From Rhizobacter sp. SG703 (GTDB taxonomy: Bacteria > Pseudomonadota > Gammaproteobacteria > Burkholderiales > Burkholderiaceae_C), in the NCBI RefSeq assembly GCF_012275445.1, contig NZ_JAAZQK010000005.1:1-64000 (forward strand): 64,000 bases of DNA, given 5' to 3'. Shown piece after piece: positions 42,231 through 51,262 of the stretch (within the stretch, counting starts at the first letter, position 1; each line of letters begins with the position of its first letter). Below the pieces are notes generated by a model. The model worked only from the letters and a program-made list of their open reading frames with translations. It was not told the origin of the DNA and searched no databases. The position numbers and the translations under genes are program-made.

Positions 42231-43194
42231 GCTGGATCACGCCGACCGCGAAGCGGGTGTCGACCAGCTCGGCGATCGTGCGGTTCAGGTCGGTCGCGGG
42301 CTTGACCAATTGCTCGTCGAGCAGGATCGGCGCCGCGGCCTGCAGCGCCTTCACATGCTCGGCCGACGGCTGCGGGTTGCCGAGGTCGGTGCGCAGCTTG
42401 ATCTGCAGCAGCGCGACCTGCAGGCTGACCTTGGCCTCTTCGGACAGGATCTTCGCGGCCTCGCTCTGGTTCGCCAGGATCCACAGCCGCGCGCGCTCAT
42501 AGGCGGCGATCACGCGCTTCACGTCGTTCGGGCGCTGCACGAGCACGTCTTCGCGCACGTTCAGGAAACCGTAGGTGTTGAACGCGATGTTGCGGTACAG
42601 CAGCGTCGAGCCGGCGTCCAGCTCGCTGGCGGCCATCAGCGGATCGAGACCGGCCCAGGCGTCGACGCGCCCTTGCTCCAGCGCGGTGCGGCCGTCGGCA
42701 TGCTGCAGCGCGACATGCTCGATGTCGCTGCGCTTCAGCCCGACGCTGTGCAGCGCGCGCAGCAGGAACAGGTACGGGTCGGTGCCCTTGGTCGCCGCGA
42801 CCTTCTTGCCCTTCAGGTCCGCCAGCGACTTGATCGGCGAGCCCTTCGGCACCACCAGCGCAGTCCACTCCGGGCGCGAGAAGATGTAGGGCGTGCGGAT
42901 CGGGTTGCCGTTGGCCTTGGCGAGCAGCGCGGCCAGCCCGGCGCTCGATCCGATGTCGATGCTGTTGCTGTTCAGGTACTCGAGCGCGCGGTTGCTGCCG
43001 GCGCTCAGCACCCACTTGACGTTGACGCCGTCGCGCTTGAAGTCGTCTTCGAGCCAGCCGAAGCGGTGCAGCACCAGGCTGGACGGCGAGTAGTACGCAT
43101 AGTCGAGGCGCAGCTCCTTCGCGTCGGCGGCGCGCACGAAGGCGGGTGCGGCCAGCGCGGCAGCGGCGGCATGGAGGACGGTACGGCGTTTCAT
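42220..43194 (-). CDS. ssuA: Aliphatic sulfonate ABC importer binding protein (SsuA family)
   Basis: 324 residues. The N-terminus KRRTVLHAAAAALAAPAF has twin arginines, so Tat export is possible though the motif is weak; Sec is the alternative. The mature protein resembles SsuA: LRLDYAYYSPSSLVLHRFGWL, SNSIDIGSSAGLAALLAKANG, KGKKVAATKGTDPYLFLLRAL. It binds a sulfonate or similar in the periplasm. ATG 43194 is chosen; a TTG two codons upstream is less likely. The stop overlaps the permease start. Confidence 0.9.
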   Translation of the reverse strand: MKRRTVLHAAAAALAAPAFVRAADAKELRLDYAYYSPSSLVLHRFGWLEDDFKRDGVNVKWVLSAGSNRALEYLNSNSIDIGSSAGLAALLAKANGNPIRTPYIFSRPEWTALVVPKGSPIKSLADLKGKKVAATKGTDPYLFLLRALHSVGLKRSDIEHVALQHADGRTALEQGRVDAWAGLDPLMAASELDAGSTLLYRNIAFNTYGFLNVREDVLVQRPNDVKRVIAAYERARLWILANQSEAAKILSEEAKVSLQVALLQIKLRTDLGNPQPSAEHVKALQAAAPILLDEQLVKPATDLNRTIAELVDTRFAVGVIQRAA

Positions 43195-43228
43195 CGGCAA
43201 CTTTCGGTCGACAACTCAAGAGGGAAGT

Positions 43229-44602
43229 TCAGGCGGCGGCGGGCACGGCATCGAGCCGCAGCCGCTTCGCGATGTGGTCGGCGCCCAGCCGCGGGCCGCG
43301 GCCGAACAGCTGCTCGCGCAGCGTGCCGCCGGCGTACTCGCGACGGTAGCGGCCGCGCTTCTGCAGCTCGGGCACCACGTGGTCGACGACATCGCGCATC
43401 GATTCATGCGCGACCGCGTACGCCAGGTTGAAGCCGTCGACGCCGGTCGCGTCGACCCAGCGCTCCAGCTCGTCGGCCACCTGCACCGCATCGCCGACGA
43501 TCACCGGCCCGCGGCCGCCCAGGCCGATGAATTGCGCGGCTTCCTGGACCGTCCACACCCGCGACGGGTCGGCCTGGTTGAACGACGCGAGCGCGCTGCG
43601 GCCGGCTTCGGTGTCGATGTACTCGACGGTCGCGTCCGGCGCGAAGCGGCTGAAGTCGACGCCGGTCCAGCCGGACAGCAGCGCGAGCGACGCTTCGAGG
43701 TCGATGTGCTCGCGGTACTCGGCATGCTTGGCCTTTGCGGCCGCTTCGTTCTCGCCGGTGATGACCAGCGCCTGCGCGTAGATCAGCACATCGTTCGCCG
43801 GACGGCCCTGCGCCACCAGCGCCGCGCGGATGCCGTCGACGTATTTGCGCACCACCGCGACGCTCGGCCCGCTGACGAACACGCATTCGGCGTGGCGCGC
43901 GGCAAACGCCTTGCCGCGCGGCGACGTGCCGGCCTGGTACAGCACCGGCGTGCGCTGCGGCGACGGCTCGCACAGGTGGATGCCGGGCACCTGGTAGTGC
44001 TCGCCGCGGTGGCGGATCGGGTGCACGCGGGCCGGGTCGGTGAAGACGCCGCGCGCCTTGTCGCGCACCACCGCATCGTCCTGCCAGCTGTGTTCCCACA
44101 GCTTGTAGACGACCTCCAGGTACTCGTCGGCCACGTCGTAGCGGTCGTCGTGCGCCGGCTGCTGCGGCAGGCCCAGGTTGCGAGCGGCGCTGTCGAGGTA
44201 GCCGGTGACGATGTTCCAGCCGATGCGGCCGCGCGTCAGGTGGTCGAGCGTGCTGATGCGACGCGCGAACGGGTACGGGTGCTCGTAGGTCAGCGCGCAG
44301 GTCACGCCGAAGCCGAGGTGCTGCGTCACCTGCGCCATCAGCGGCACCAGCGCGAGCGGGTCGTTCAGCGGCACCTGCACGCCGTGGCGCAGCGCGGCGT
44401 CGGCAGCACCCTGGTACACGTCGTAGACCCCCAGCACGTCGGCCAGGAACACGCCGTCGAAGCGGCCGCGCTCCAGCAGCTGCGCGAGCTCGACCCAGTG
44501 GTCCGGGTCGGTGTAGCGGTGCGAGCGGTCGCGCGGATGCGTCCACAGCCCGGGCGACTGGTGCCCGACCGTGTTCATCTGGAAGGCGTTGAAGCGGATC
44601 AC
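43229..44602 (-). CDS. FMN-dependent monooxygenase of the NtaA/SnaA/DszA family
   Basis: 457 residues, bacterial luciferase-like fold. IRFNAFQMN and VGHQSPGLWTHP, GRFDGVFLADVLGVYDVY, EHPYPFARRISTLDHLTRGRIGWNIVT and TPVLYQAGTSPRGKAFAARHA are diagnostic. The enzyme uses reduced FMN from a separate reductase to oxidise a small organic compound. In this setting an organosulfur substrate (sulfone or sulfonate) is likely. GTG 44602 gives the family N-terminus and overlaps the metQ stop (GTGA). No flavin reductase gene is in the cluster. Confidence 0.9.
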   Translation of the reverse strand: MIRFNAFQMNTVGHQSPGLWTHPRDRSHRYTDPDHWVELAQLLERGRFDGVFLADVLGVYDVYQGAADAALRHGVQVPLNDPLALVPLMAQVTQHLGFGVTCALTYEHPYPFARRISTLDHLTRGRIGWNIVTGYLDSAARNLGLPQQPAHDDRYDVADEYLEVVYKLWEHSWQDDAVVRDKARGVFTDPARVHPIRHRGEHYQVPGIHLCEPSPQRTPVLYQAGTSPRGKAFAARHAECVFVSGPSVAVVRKYVDGIRAALVAQGRPANDVLIYAQALVITGENEAAAKAKHAEYREHIDLEASLALLSGWTGVDFSRFAPDATVEYIDTEAGRSALASFNQADPSRVWTVQEAAQFIGLGGRGPVIVGDAVQVADELERWVDATGVDGFNLAYAVAHESMRDVVDHVVPELQKRGRYRREYAGGTLREQLFGRGPRLGADHIAKRLRLDAVPAAA

Positions 44603-45411
44603 TTGCTTGCGAGCGCCTGCTGGTAGTCGGTCTTCACGAAGCCGGGGAACTTCGTGTCGGTGATGGCCAGGAATTCCTTGGAGCGGTAGGCTTCGGCGAT
44701 GTCGCGCACCCACGGCGTGTCCTTGTCGGCGGTGCGCACCGCGACCACGTTCTGGTAGGTCGGCCCGGTCTTCTCGAGCGCCAGCGCCTCGGTCAGCTTC
44801 AGGCCCGACGCGAGCGCGAAGTTGCCGTTGACGAACGAGTAGTCGGTGTCGTCCAGCGAGCGCGGCAGCTGCGCCGCCTCGATCGGCACCAGCTTGATCT
44901 TCTTGAGGTTGACGGCCACGTCCTTCTCCGACGCGCGGATCGGGTCGGTGCCTTCGCGCAGCCTGACCCAGCCGATCTCCTGCAGCACGACCAGCGCGCG
45001 CGCCGCGTTGGTCGGGTCGTTCGGCAGCGCGACGACGGCGCCTTCCTTCACGTCCAGCGTCTTGTGCTTGCGGCTGTAGATCGCGATCGGTGCGGTCGGC
45101 ACCTTCAGCAGCTCGCTGATCGCGAGCTTGTTCTCGGTCGCGAACTTCGTCAGGTAGACGATGTGCTGGAACGCGTTCGCGTCGAGCGCACCTTGCGCCA
45201 GCGCGTGGTTCGGCTGGATGTAGTCGTTGAACTCGACGACCTTCACGACGTAGCCTTTCTTCTCGAGCAGCGGCTTGATGCCGAGCTTGATCTGGTCGGC
45301 GTACGGGCCGGCGGTGGCGCCGAACACGATCTCCTTCTTCTGCTGGGCGGCCGCGCCGAGCGCGACGGCAGTGAGTGCGAGGGCCAGCAGCGAGCGGCGT
45401 GCGAACGACAT
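44599..45411 (-). CDS. metQ: MetQ/NlpA-family binding protein
   Basis: 270 residues. A signal peptide (RRSLLALALTAVALGAAA) without a lipobox, then KKEIVFGATAGPYADQIK, VVEFNDYIQPNHALAQGALD and ALPNDPTNAARALVVLQ. ATG 45411 follows AGGAGT. It belongs with MetI and MetN just upstream. The ligand could be methionine or another sulfur compound given the monooxygenase that follows. Confidence 0.92.
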   Translation of the reverse strand: MSFARRSLLALALTAVALGAAAQQKKEIVFGATAGPYADQIKLGIKPLLEKKGYVVKVVEFNDYIQPNHALAQGALDANAFQHIVYLTKFATENKLAISELLKVPTAPIAIYSRKHKTLDVKEGAVVALPNDPTNAARALVVLQEIGWVRLREGTDPIRASEKDVAVNLKKIKLVPIEAAQLPRSLDDTDYSFVNGNFALASGLKLTEALALEKTGPTYQNVVAVRTADKDTPWVRDIAEAYRSKEFLAITDTKFPGFVKTDYQQALASK

Positions 45412-45449
45412 GGGTACTCCTGGGGAAACGGAAGAAGGGAACGAGGGGG

Positions 45450-46112
45450 TCAGCGCTTGTCGAGCCGGCGCGCGATGGTGTTGCCCACCAGCTGGATCGC
45501 CTGCACCAGCACGATCAGGATCGCGACGGTGAACACCATCACGTCGGTCTGGAAGCGGTAGTAGCCGTAGCGGATCGCGAGGTCGCCGATGCCGCCGCCG
45601 CCGACCACGCCGGCCACCGCCGAGTACGACAGGAAGCTGATCGCGAGTACCGTCAGCGCGAGCACCAGGCCCGAGCGCGCCTCGACGATCAGCACGCGCC
45701 AGATGATCTGCAGCTCGGAGGCGCCCATCGCATGCGCCGCCTCGATCACGCCGCGCGGCACGTCGCGCAGGTTCTGCTCGACCAGGCGCGCGAAGTACGG
45801 AATCGCGGCGAACGACAGCGGCACCGCGGCGGCCACCGGCCCGATCGAGCTGCCAGCGATCGCGCGGGTGAAGGGCACCAGCGCGACCAGCAGGATGATG
45901 AACGGGAACGAGCGCACGGTGTTCACCGCCCAGCTGACGACGGCGAACAGCGGGCGGTTCGCGAGCGACTGGCCGGGCCCGAGCAGGAACAGCCAGATGC
46001 CCAGCGGCCCGCCGAGCAGCACCGCGGCCGACAGGCCGATGGCCAGCATCAGCAGCGTCTGGCCGAGCGCGGTCGACAGCTCCGGCAGGATGGCGACGAT
46101 GTTGTCAGGCAT
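45450..46112 (-). CDS. metI: Methionine-type ABC importer permease
   Basis: 220 residues with five to six helices, the expected size of MetI. NTVRSFPFIILLVALVPFTRA and IEAAHAMGASELQIIWRVLI (the coupling loop) are typical. Its start overlaps the metN stop by eight bases. It works as a homodimer with MetN and a MetQ protein. Confidence 0.92.
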   Translation of the reverse strand: MPDNIVAILPELSTALGQTLLMLAIGLSAAVLLGGPLGIWLFLLGPGQSLANRPLFAVVSWAVNTVRSFPFIILLVALVPFTRAIAGSSIGPVAAAVPLSFAAIPYFARLVEQNLRDVPRGVIEAAHAMGASELQIIWRVLIVEARSGLVLALTVLAISFLSYSAVAGVVGGGGIGDLAIRYGYYRFQTDVMVFTVAILIVLVQAIQLVGNTIARRLDKR

Positions 46113-46917
46113 ACGCCGCCTCCTGCAGCGGCGCGGCCGCCAGGCGGGCCAGCGCGCGGCCGAGTGCCGTTTTGCGCAGCGCGCCGGTCTCGGCCAGCGC
46201 GAACTGCTCGGCCACCGCGCCGTCTTCGATCACCGCGACATGCCGGCACAGCGCCTGCACCACCGGCAGCTCGTGCGTGACGATCACGATGGTGACGCCG
46301 AGCTGCGCGTTGATGTCGCGCAGCGTGGCCAGCAGCGACTGCGTGGTTTCGGCGTCGAGCGCCGACGTGGGTTCGTCGCACAGCAGCACCGACGGCCGCG
46401 GCGCCAGCGCGCGGGCGATCGCGACGCGCTGCTTCTGCCCGCCGGACAACTGCGCCGGGTGCGCGTCGACCTTCTCGTCCAGGCCGACCAGCGCGAGGCA
46501 CTCGTGCACGCGCTGCGCGATCCCGGCCGCGCGCCAGCGGCCGTGGATGCGCAGCGGGAACGCGACGTTGTCGAACACGCTGGCGTTCTGAAGCAGGTTG
46601 AACTGCTGGAAGATCATGCCGATGCCTTGCCGCGCCTCGCGCAGTTCGCGCTTGCCGAGCGCCGTCAGCGCGCGGCCGTCGACCGTGACGCTGCCGTGGT
46701 CGGGTTGCTCCAGCAGGTTGATCAGCCGCAGCAGCGTCGATTTGCCGGCGCCGCTCTTGCCGACCAGCCCGAAGATGTCGCCCTGGCGCACCTGCAGCGA
46801 GACGTTCTTCACCGCGTCGAAGCGGGTGCCGTTGGGCAGCGCGAAGGACTTGCTCAGGCCGTCGAGGCGAATCAGCGGCGGCGGCAGGCCGGGGTCGAGG
46901 TTCTGGATGTTGCTCAT
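46105..46917 (-). CDS. metN: Methionine-type ABC importer ATP-binding protein lacking the regulatory NIL domain
   Basis: 270 residues. Walker A GLVGKSGAGKSTLLR, Q-loop IGMIFQQFNLL, signature LSGGQKQRVAIARAL, Walker B SVLLCDEPTSALD and H-loop VTHELPVV are all intact. Enterobacterial MetN is about 340 residues and ends in a NIL domain that binds methionine and shuts the pump off; here the protein stops soon after the ATPase core, so that feedback is probably absent. This fits a transporter for another sulfur source. The start follows the sfnB-like stop by 10 bp. Confidence 0.92.
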   Translation of the reverse strand: MSNIQNLDPGLPPPLIRLDGLSKSFALPNGTRFDAVKNVSLQVRQGDIFGLVGKSGAGKSTLLRLINLLEQPDHGSVTVDGRALTALGKRELREARQGIGMIFQQFNLLQNASVFDNVAFPLRIHGRWRAAGIAQRVHECLALVGLDEKVDAHPAQLSGGQKQRVAIARALAPRPSVLLCDEPTSALDAETTQSLLATLRDINAQLGVTIVIVTHELPVVQALCRHVAVIEDGAVAEQFALAETGALRKTALGRALARLAAAPLQEAAYA

Positions 46918-46927
46918 GCAGGGTGGC

Positions 46928-48127
46928 TCATGAATAGGCCGTCGGCTCGGGGATCTGCCCGTTCAGCACGTAGCGGCCGATGTCGCGCAGCTTGTAGTCG
47001 ACCGGGTCGTGCAGCGTGTGCACGCGGGCGTTGCGCCAGAAGCGGTCGAGCCCGTAGCGTTGCGAGGTGGAGCGGGCGCCGGTCAGCTCGAAGAGCTGCG
47101 AGCTGACCTCGATGGCGGCGCGGTGCGACAGCACCTTAGCCTCGGCCACCGCGATCGCGACCTCGCCGCGCTCGGCGGCCGTCAGCGACGGGCCCTGGCG
47201 CAGCGCCTGGTCGAGCCGGACACCCGCTTCGTCGGCCAGCGCGATCGCTGGGCGCAGCAGCAGCCACAGCTCGCCGTAGCGGTGCTGGATGAACGGGTCG
47301 TCGCCGGCCTGCGCGACGCCGGACGCGAACCACGGCTTGCTCGACTCGCGGGTGTAGCGGCGGGCCTCGTCGAACGCGCCGAGGCCGATGCCGAGGTAGA
47401 GGTTGGCCATGATCAGTTGCGCCACCTGCGAGCGCAGCGTCGCGCGAGCGGTCGGCACGACGCCGGGCGCCTGCAGCACCTCGTCGTGCGAGACCAGCAC
47501 CTGGTGGAACGCGACGTTGCCGCTGTCCGTCTGGCGCTGGCCGAAGGAATCCCAGTCGGCCTGCACGCTGACGCCTTCGCGGCGTGTCGGCACGGCGGCG
47601 ATCAGCGCGGTCTGCGTCGGCTCGTGCCAGGCGGAGACCGTCAGCTGGTCGGAGCCGACCGAGCCGGACGCGAAGCTCTTCAGGCCGTCGATCACGAAGC
47701 CGCCGTCGACCTCGCGGGCCAGCGCGCGCTTGTCGAGCGGGTTCAGTGCATTGCCCCAGAAGAGCTGCTCGTCGACGGTGCGGCGCAGCAGCGTGCGCTG
47801 CTGGTCGGCGTTGCCGTACAGCAGCACACCGGCGAGCTGCAGGTGGTGGAAGCCGAACAGGTGGGCGAGGGCGCTGTCGGCCTGCGCGAGCTGGCGCAGC
47901 ACGCCGTGGAAGGTGGGCCAGTCGGCGCCAAGGCCGCCGAACTCGCGCGGGATCGTCAGCGCCAGCAGGCCGCTGGCGCGGATGTGGCCGCGCTCGGTGG
48001 CGGCGTGGCCACCGGCACGGTCGCGCTCGACCGCGGTGGCGGCGAGCTGCGAGACGAGCGTGGTGGTGGCTGCAGTGATGCGCTCATGCACATCGGCATG
48101 GCGGGACAACGGGAGAACCTGGGACAT
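46928..48127 (-). CDS. sfnB: SfnB-family acyl-CoA dehydrogenase-fold flavoprotein (sulfur acquisition oxidoreductase)
   Basis: 399 residues with the acyl-CoA dehydrogenase fold. IPREFGGLGADWPTFHGVLRQ, the long motif around LFGFHHLQLAGVLLYG and the C-terminal FELTGARSTSQRYGLDRFWRN match the SfnB/DszC-like branch, which uses reduced flavin to oxidise organosulfur compounds (for example dimethyl sulfone-related or dibenzothiophene-type) instead of acyl-CoA. It is the first gene of the minus-strand sulfur cluster, so the promoter should lie in 48128-48321, shared with the divergent universal stress gene. No clear promoter elements could be fixed there. Confidence 0.85.
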   Translation of the reverse strand: MSQVLPLSRHADVHERITAATTTLVSQLAATAVERDRAGGHAATERGHIRASGLLALTIPREFGGLGADWPTFHGVLRQLAQADSALAHLFGFHHLQLAGVLLYGNADQQRTLLRRTVDEQLFWGNALNPLDKRALAREVDGGFVIDGLKSFASGSVGSDQLTVSAWHEPTQTALIAAVPTRREGVSVQADWDSFGQRQTDSGNVAFHQVLVSHDEVLQAPGVVPTARATLRSQVAQLIMANLYLGIGLGAFDEARRYTRESSKPWFASGVAQAGDDPFIQHRYGELWLLLRPAIALADEAGVRLDQALRQGPSLTAAERGEVAIAVAEAKVLSHRAAIEVSSQLFELTGARSTSQRYGLDRFWRNARVHTLHDPVDYKLRDIGRYVLNGQIPEPTAYS

Positions 48128-48321
48128 CGTGGCGTGCAGTGTGGGCCGCGGCCTGCTCGCGGCGAAGGAAGGAAATCGCCGGTCGATCTGCGGTTTGCAA
48201 CCCCGGCATGAGCTTCGGCGGGATTCGACGGCAGCTGCCTGCCGGGCCCTTGCCCCACCTCAACGACGCGGACATCCACCCCGCGGCAAGATCGAGGCTC
48301 CCCATTCGCGGAAGGCGCCCC

Positions 48322-48765
48322 ATGTACCAACGCATCCTTGTCCCGGTCGACGGCAGCGACACCTCCAACCATGGGCTCGATGAGGCCGTCCAGCTCGCGA
48401 AGCTGACGCACGCAAAGCTGCGCCTGGTGCACATGGTCGACGAACTGAGCTTCGCGACCGGCTTCGGCGGCTATGCGGGCGACGTGGCCGCCGTGATGAA
48501 GAACGCCGGCAACGCGGTGCTGGCGCAAGGCGCGGCACGCGCGAAGGCAGCCGGTGTCGAGGCGGAGACCGCGCTGTTCGAGACGATGTCGAACCGGCTC
48601 GCGGATGTCGTCGTCGACGAGATCGGGCGCTGGCCGGCCGACGTGGTGGTGCTCGGCACGCACGGCCGCCGCGGCGTCGGGCGCTGGCTGCTGGGCAGCG
48701 ATGCCGAGCAGATCCTGCGCAGCTCGCCGGTGCCGGTGCTGCTGGTGCGACCGCCCGCCGATTGA
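48322..48765 (+). CDS. Universal stress protein (UspA family, ATP-binding type)
   Basis: 147 residues, one Usp domain. YQRILVPVDGSDTSN at the N-terminus and VVLGTHGRRGVGRWLLGSDA, which fits the ATP-binding motif G-2x-G-9x-G(S/T), show the nucleotide-binding branch. ATG 48322 is the family start; the long upstream frame is not coding. A role in stress or starvation is likely from the family. It is divergent from the sulfur cluster and upstream of the siderophore receptor. Confidence 0.92.
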   Translation: MYQRILVPVDGSDTSNHGLDEAVQLAKLTHAKLRLVHMVDELSFATGFGGYAGDVAAVMKNAGNAVLAQGAARAKAAGVEAETALFETMSNRLADVVVDEIGRWPADVVVLGTHGRRGVGRWLLGSDAEQILRSSPVPVLLVRPPAD

Positions 48766-48824
48766 TCGAGCGCAAGCCGGCGTCGCGCCGACAAGACACC
48801 AGGCCACGCTTCAAAACGCTTTGT

Positions 48825-48842
48825 TGAGAATAGTTCTTATCA
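48825..48842. promoter_or_regulatory. Fur-box-like site upstream of the TonB-dependent receptor gene
   Basis: TGAGAATAGTTCTTATCA is an imperfect inverted repeat in an AT-rich patch, close to the 19-bp Fur consensus built from GATAAT units. It lies about 190 bp before the receptor start, in an otherwise empty 264-bp gap. This supports iron repression of the receptor; a promoter would be expected to overlap it. Confidence 0.65.
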
Positions 48843-49029
48843 GCCTGTAGACTCGCCGGCCAGGAGCGCTGGCAGACCGCCTTCCGCCGCGAGATCGATC
48901 GCCGCCGGCAACCCCACCCCCCTTCAGAGCAGGACGCGTCCGCCATCGGCTGCGCGTGGCGCAGCCATGCCCGCCGAAGTGCCGCGTCCAGCGCCGTTCG
49001 ATCCCGACGTTGTATTTGGAGAAGCAGCA

Positions 49030-51177
49030 GTGAAGCAACCATTCCTGATGACGGCCTGCGCGCTCGCGGCCTGCGTGGCACTGGGCGATGCCCGGGCGCA
49101 AGAGGCCCGCACGGCCGACGCCACGGCCCCGCAGGCCAAGGCGCAAGAAACCACGCTCGACAAGGTCTCGGTGACCGGCAAACGCGCCCACCGCGTCTCC
49201 AAGGGCGCCACCGGCCTGCCGATGGAGGTGAAGGACACGCCGCAGACCATCAGCACCATCGACCAGGCCGAGATGGCCGATTTCGGCCTGACCGGCAGCA
49301 ACGAAGCGCTGGGCCTGGCCACCGGCATCAACGTCGAGCAGTACGAAACCAACCGCGCGACCTTCAATGCGCGCGGCTTCGAGATCCAGCTGACGCAGGT
49401 CGACGGCCTGGGCATGACCAATTCGTGGGGCACCGTCGTCGGCCGCGAGGACACCTTCCTGTTCGAGCGCATCGAGCTGATCCGCGGCGCCAACGGGCTG
49501 CTGACCGGCGTCGGCAACGCATCGGGCACGATCAACTACATCCGCAAGCGCCCGAAGAACGAGGACGGCGGCCTGGCCAGCGTCACGCTCGGCTCCTACG
49601 GCCTGAAGCGCGTGGCGCTGGACTACAACAAGGTGCTGGCCGAGGATGGCTCGTGGGCTGGCCGGTTCGTCGTCGCCCACGAGCAGAAGGACGCCTGGAT
49701 CCGCGACCTGCACAACGAACGCAGCTCGCTCTACGGCGTGGTCGACGGCCAGGTCGGCACCGACGGCGTGCTGACGCTGGGCGTCACCGCGGTCGACGCG
49801 AAGCAGGATTCGCCGATGTGGGGCTCGCTGACGCTGCTGCGCTCCGACGGCACGCAGGCCGACTTCGATGTCGGCTCGTCGACCTCGCAGAACTGGACCT
49901 ACTGGAACAACAAGTCGTACAACGCCTTCGTCGAGTACGCCCACCACCTGTCCACCGACTGGGAGGCGAAAGCGACCTACAACTACCGCCACGGCAACGA
50001 ATCGACACGGCTGCTGTATGCCTACTCGCCGACCGGCGTGCTGAACCCGGACAACACCGGCCTGGTCGTCTGGCCCTACCGCAGCGAAGGCAGCGCCGAC
50101 AACCACGTGCTGGACGTCAACCTGAATGGCGAGGTCTCCGCGTTCGGTCGCCGGCACAGCCTGCTGTTCGGCGTGAGCCGGTCGCGCGAGAAGACCGCCG
50201 TCGACACCTTCGAGCCGTCGACCGACCTGTTGAACCCGCCGGCGCTGCCGGCCTTCCCCTATGGCGGCGACGCGTTCGCCGAACCGGCATGGGGCCCGCG
50301 CCAGCCCAGCACGCGCGGCGAGCAGACGCTGACCCGCCTGTACGCCGCCTCGCACCTGGCGCTGACCGATTCGCTGAAGGGCGTGCTCGGCGTCAACGCC
50401 GTGCGTCTCGCGCGCGAAGGCGCGTCGATCTACGGCACGGTAGCCACCAACACCGACTACCCGGTCACGAAGGAGACCAGCCCCTACGTCGGGCTCACCT
50501 ACGACTTCACGCCCGGCCTCCTCGGCTACGTGTCGTACTCGGACATCTTCCAGAACCAGGACCAGACCGACCACGACGGCAAGTACCTGGACCCGATGAA
50601 GGGCGTCAACACCGAGGTCGGCGTGAAGGCCGAATGGCTGGACAAGTCGCTGCTGACGACCTTCGCGCTGTTCACCGCGAAGCAGGACGGCCTCGCGACC
50701 TATGCCGGCAAGATCACCGACGTCCCGACGACCGACCCGCGCTACAACCAGGACTGGTACGAGGGCAAGGACGTGAAGTCCAAGGGCTACGAGATCGAGG
50801 CCACCGGCCGCGTGGCCCGGGACACCAGGCTGACCGTCGGCTACACCCGCTTGATCCTGACCGGGCCGGACGGCAACGACATCTACGAATGGGTGCCGCG
50901 CAACACCGTCAACTTCCGCGTCGACACCCGTGTGCTGCCGGCCTTGCGCGTCGGCGCGGGCGGTCGCTGGCAGTCCGAGGTCAGCAAGATCGGCGGCGCG
51001 AAGCAGGGCGCTTACTTGGTGGCCAATGCGTTCGCGGCCTACGAGCTGACCCCGGCCGCGACGGTGCGCTTGAACGTCAACAACCTCTTCGACAAGAAGT
51101 ACGTCACCGGGCTGGCCTACGGCGCGATCTACGGCGCGCCGCGGAATGTCGCGGTGTCGCTCGACTACAAGCTCTGA
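49030..51177 (+). CDS. TonB-dependent siderophore receptor
   Basis: 715 residues from GTG 49030, preceded by TTGGAGA. A signal peptide (KQPFLMTACALAACVALG, ending ARAQ), then a TonB box-like TTLDKVSVTG, a plug domain (DTPQTISTIDQAEMADFG ... GIQ-type LLTGVGNASGTINYIRKRP) and a 22-strand barrel ending in the aromatic-rich PRNVAVSLDYKL. The subgroup is that of FhuE/FpvA-like receptors for ferric hydroxamate or mixed siderophores. The Fur-like site upstream suggests iron control. No siderophore synthesis or transport gene is nearby, so it may serve uptake of foreign siderophores. Confidence 0.93.
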   Translation: MKQPFLMTACALAACVALGDARAQEARTADATAPQAKAQETTLDKVSVTGKRAHRVSKGATGLPMEVKDTPQTISTIDQAEMADFGLTGSNEALGLATGINVEQYETNRATFNARGFEIQLTQVDGLGMTNSWGTVVGREDTFLFERIELIRGANGLLTGVGNASGTINYIRKRPKNEDGGLASVTLGSYGLKRVALDYNKVLAEDGSWAGRFVVAHEQKDAWIRDLHNERSSLYGVVDGQVGTDGVLTLGVTAVDAKQDSPMWGSLTLLRSDGTQADFDVGSSTSQNWTYWNNKSYNAFVEYAHHLSTDWEAKATYNYRHGNESTRLLYAYSPTGVLNPDNTGLVVWPYRSEGSADNHVLDVNLNGEVSAFGRRHSLLFGVSRSREKTAVDTFEPSTDLLNPPALPAFPYGGDAFAEPAWGPRQPSTRGEQTLTRLYAASHLALTDSLKGVLGVNAVRLAREGASIYGTVATNTDYPVTKETSPYVGLTYDFTPGLLGYVSYSDIFQNQDQTDHDGKYLDPMKGVNTEVGVKAEWLDKSLLTTFALFTAKQDGLATYAGKITDVPTTDPRYNQDWYEGKDVKSKGYEIEATGRVARDTRLTVGYTRLILTGPDGNDIYEWVPRNTVNFRVDTRVLPALRVGAGGRWQSEVSKIGGAKQGAYLVANAFAAYELTPAATVRLNVNNLFDKKYVTGLAYGAIYGAPRNVAVSLDYKL

Positions 51178-51194
51178 CGCAAGCCACGGCCATC

Positions 51195-51262
51195 GCCCGG
51201 AGGCCCATCCGGGTGGGTCTTCAATGGGTCGTGACGGGGAGTCCCGGATTGGCATCCGGGCT
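51195..51262. repeat. REP-like inverted pair overlapping the end of the GGDEF-EAL gene
   Basis: CCCGGATTGGCATCCGGGCT at 51243-51262 is almost the same as the arm at 18689-18708, and a weaker inverse copy (GCCCGGAGGCCCATCCGGG) lies at 51195-51213. The element sits between the convergent receptor and GGDEF-EAL genes and supplies the last codons of the latter. Confidence 0.7.

Noticed and set aside
48128-48321. Promoter or operator for the sfnB cluster
   Set aside because: The gap is GC-rich without a convincing -10/-35 pair or palindrome; nothing specific could be supported.
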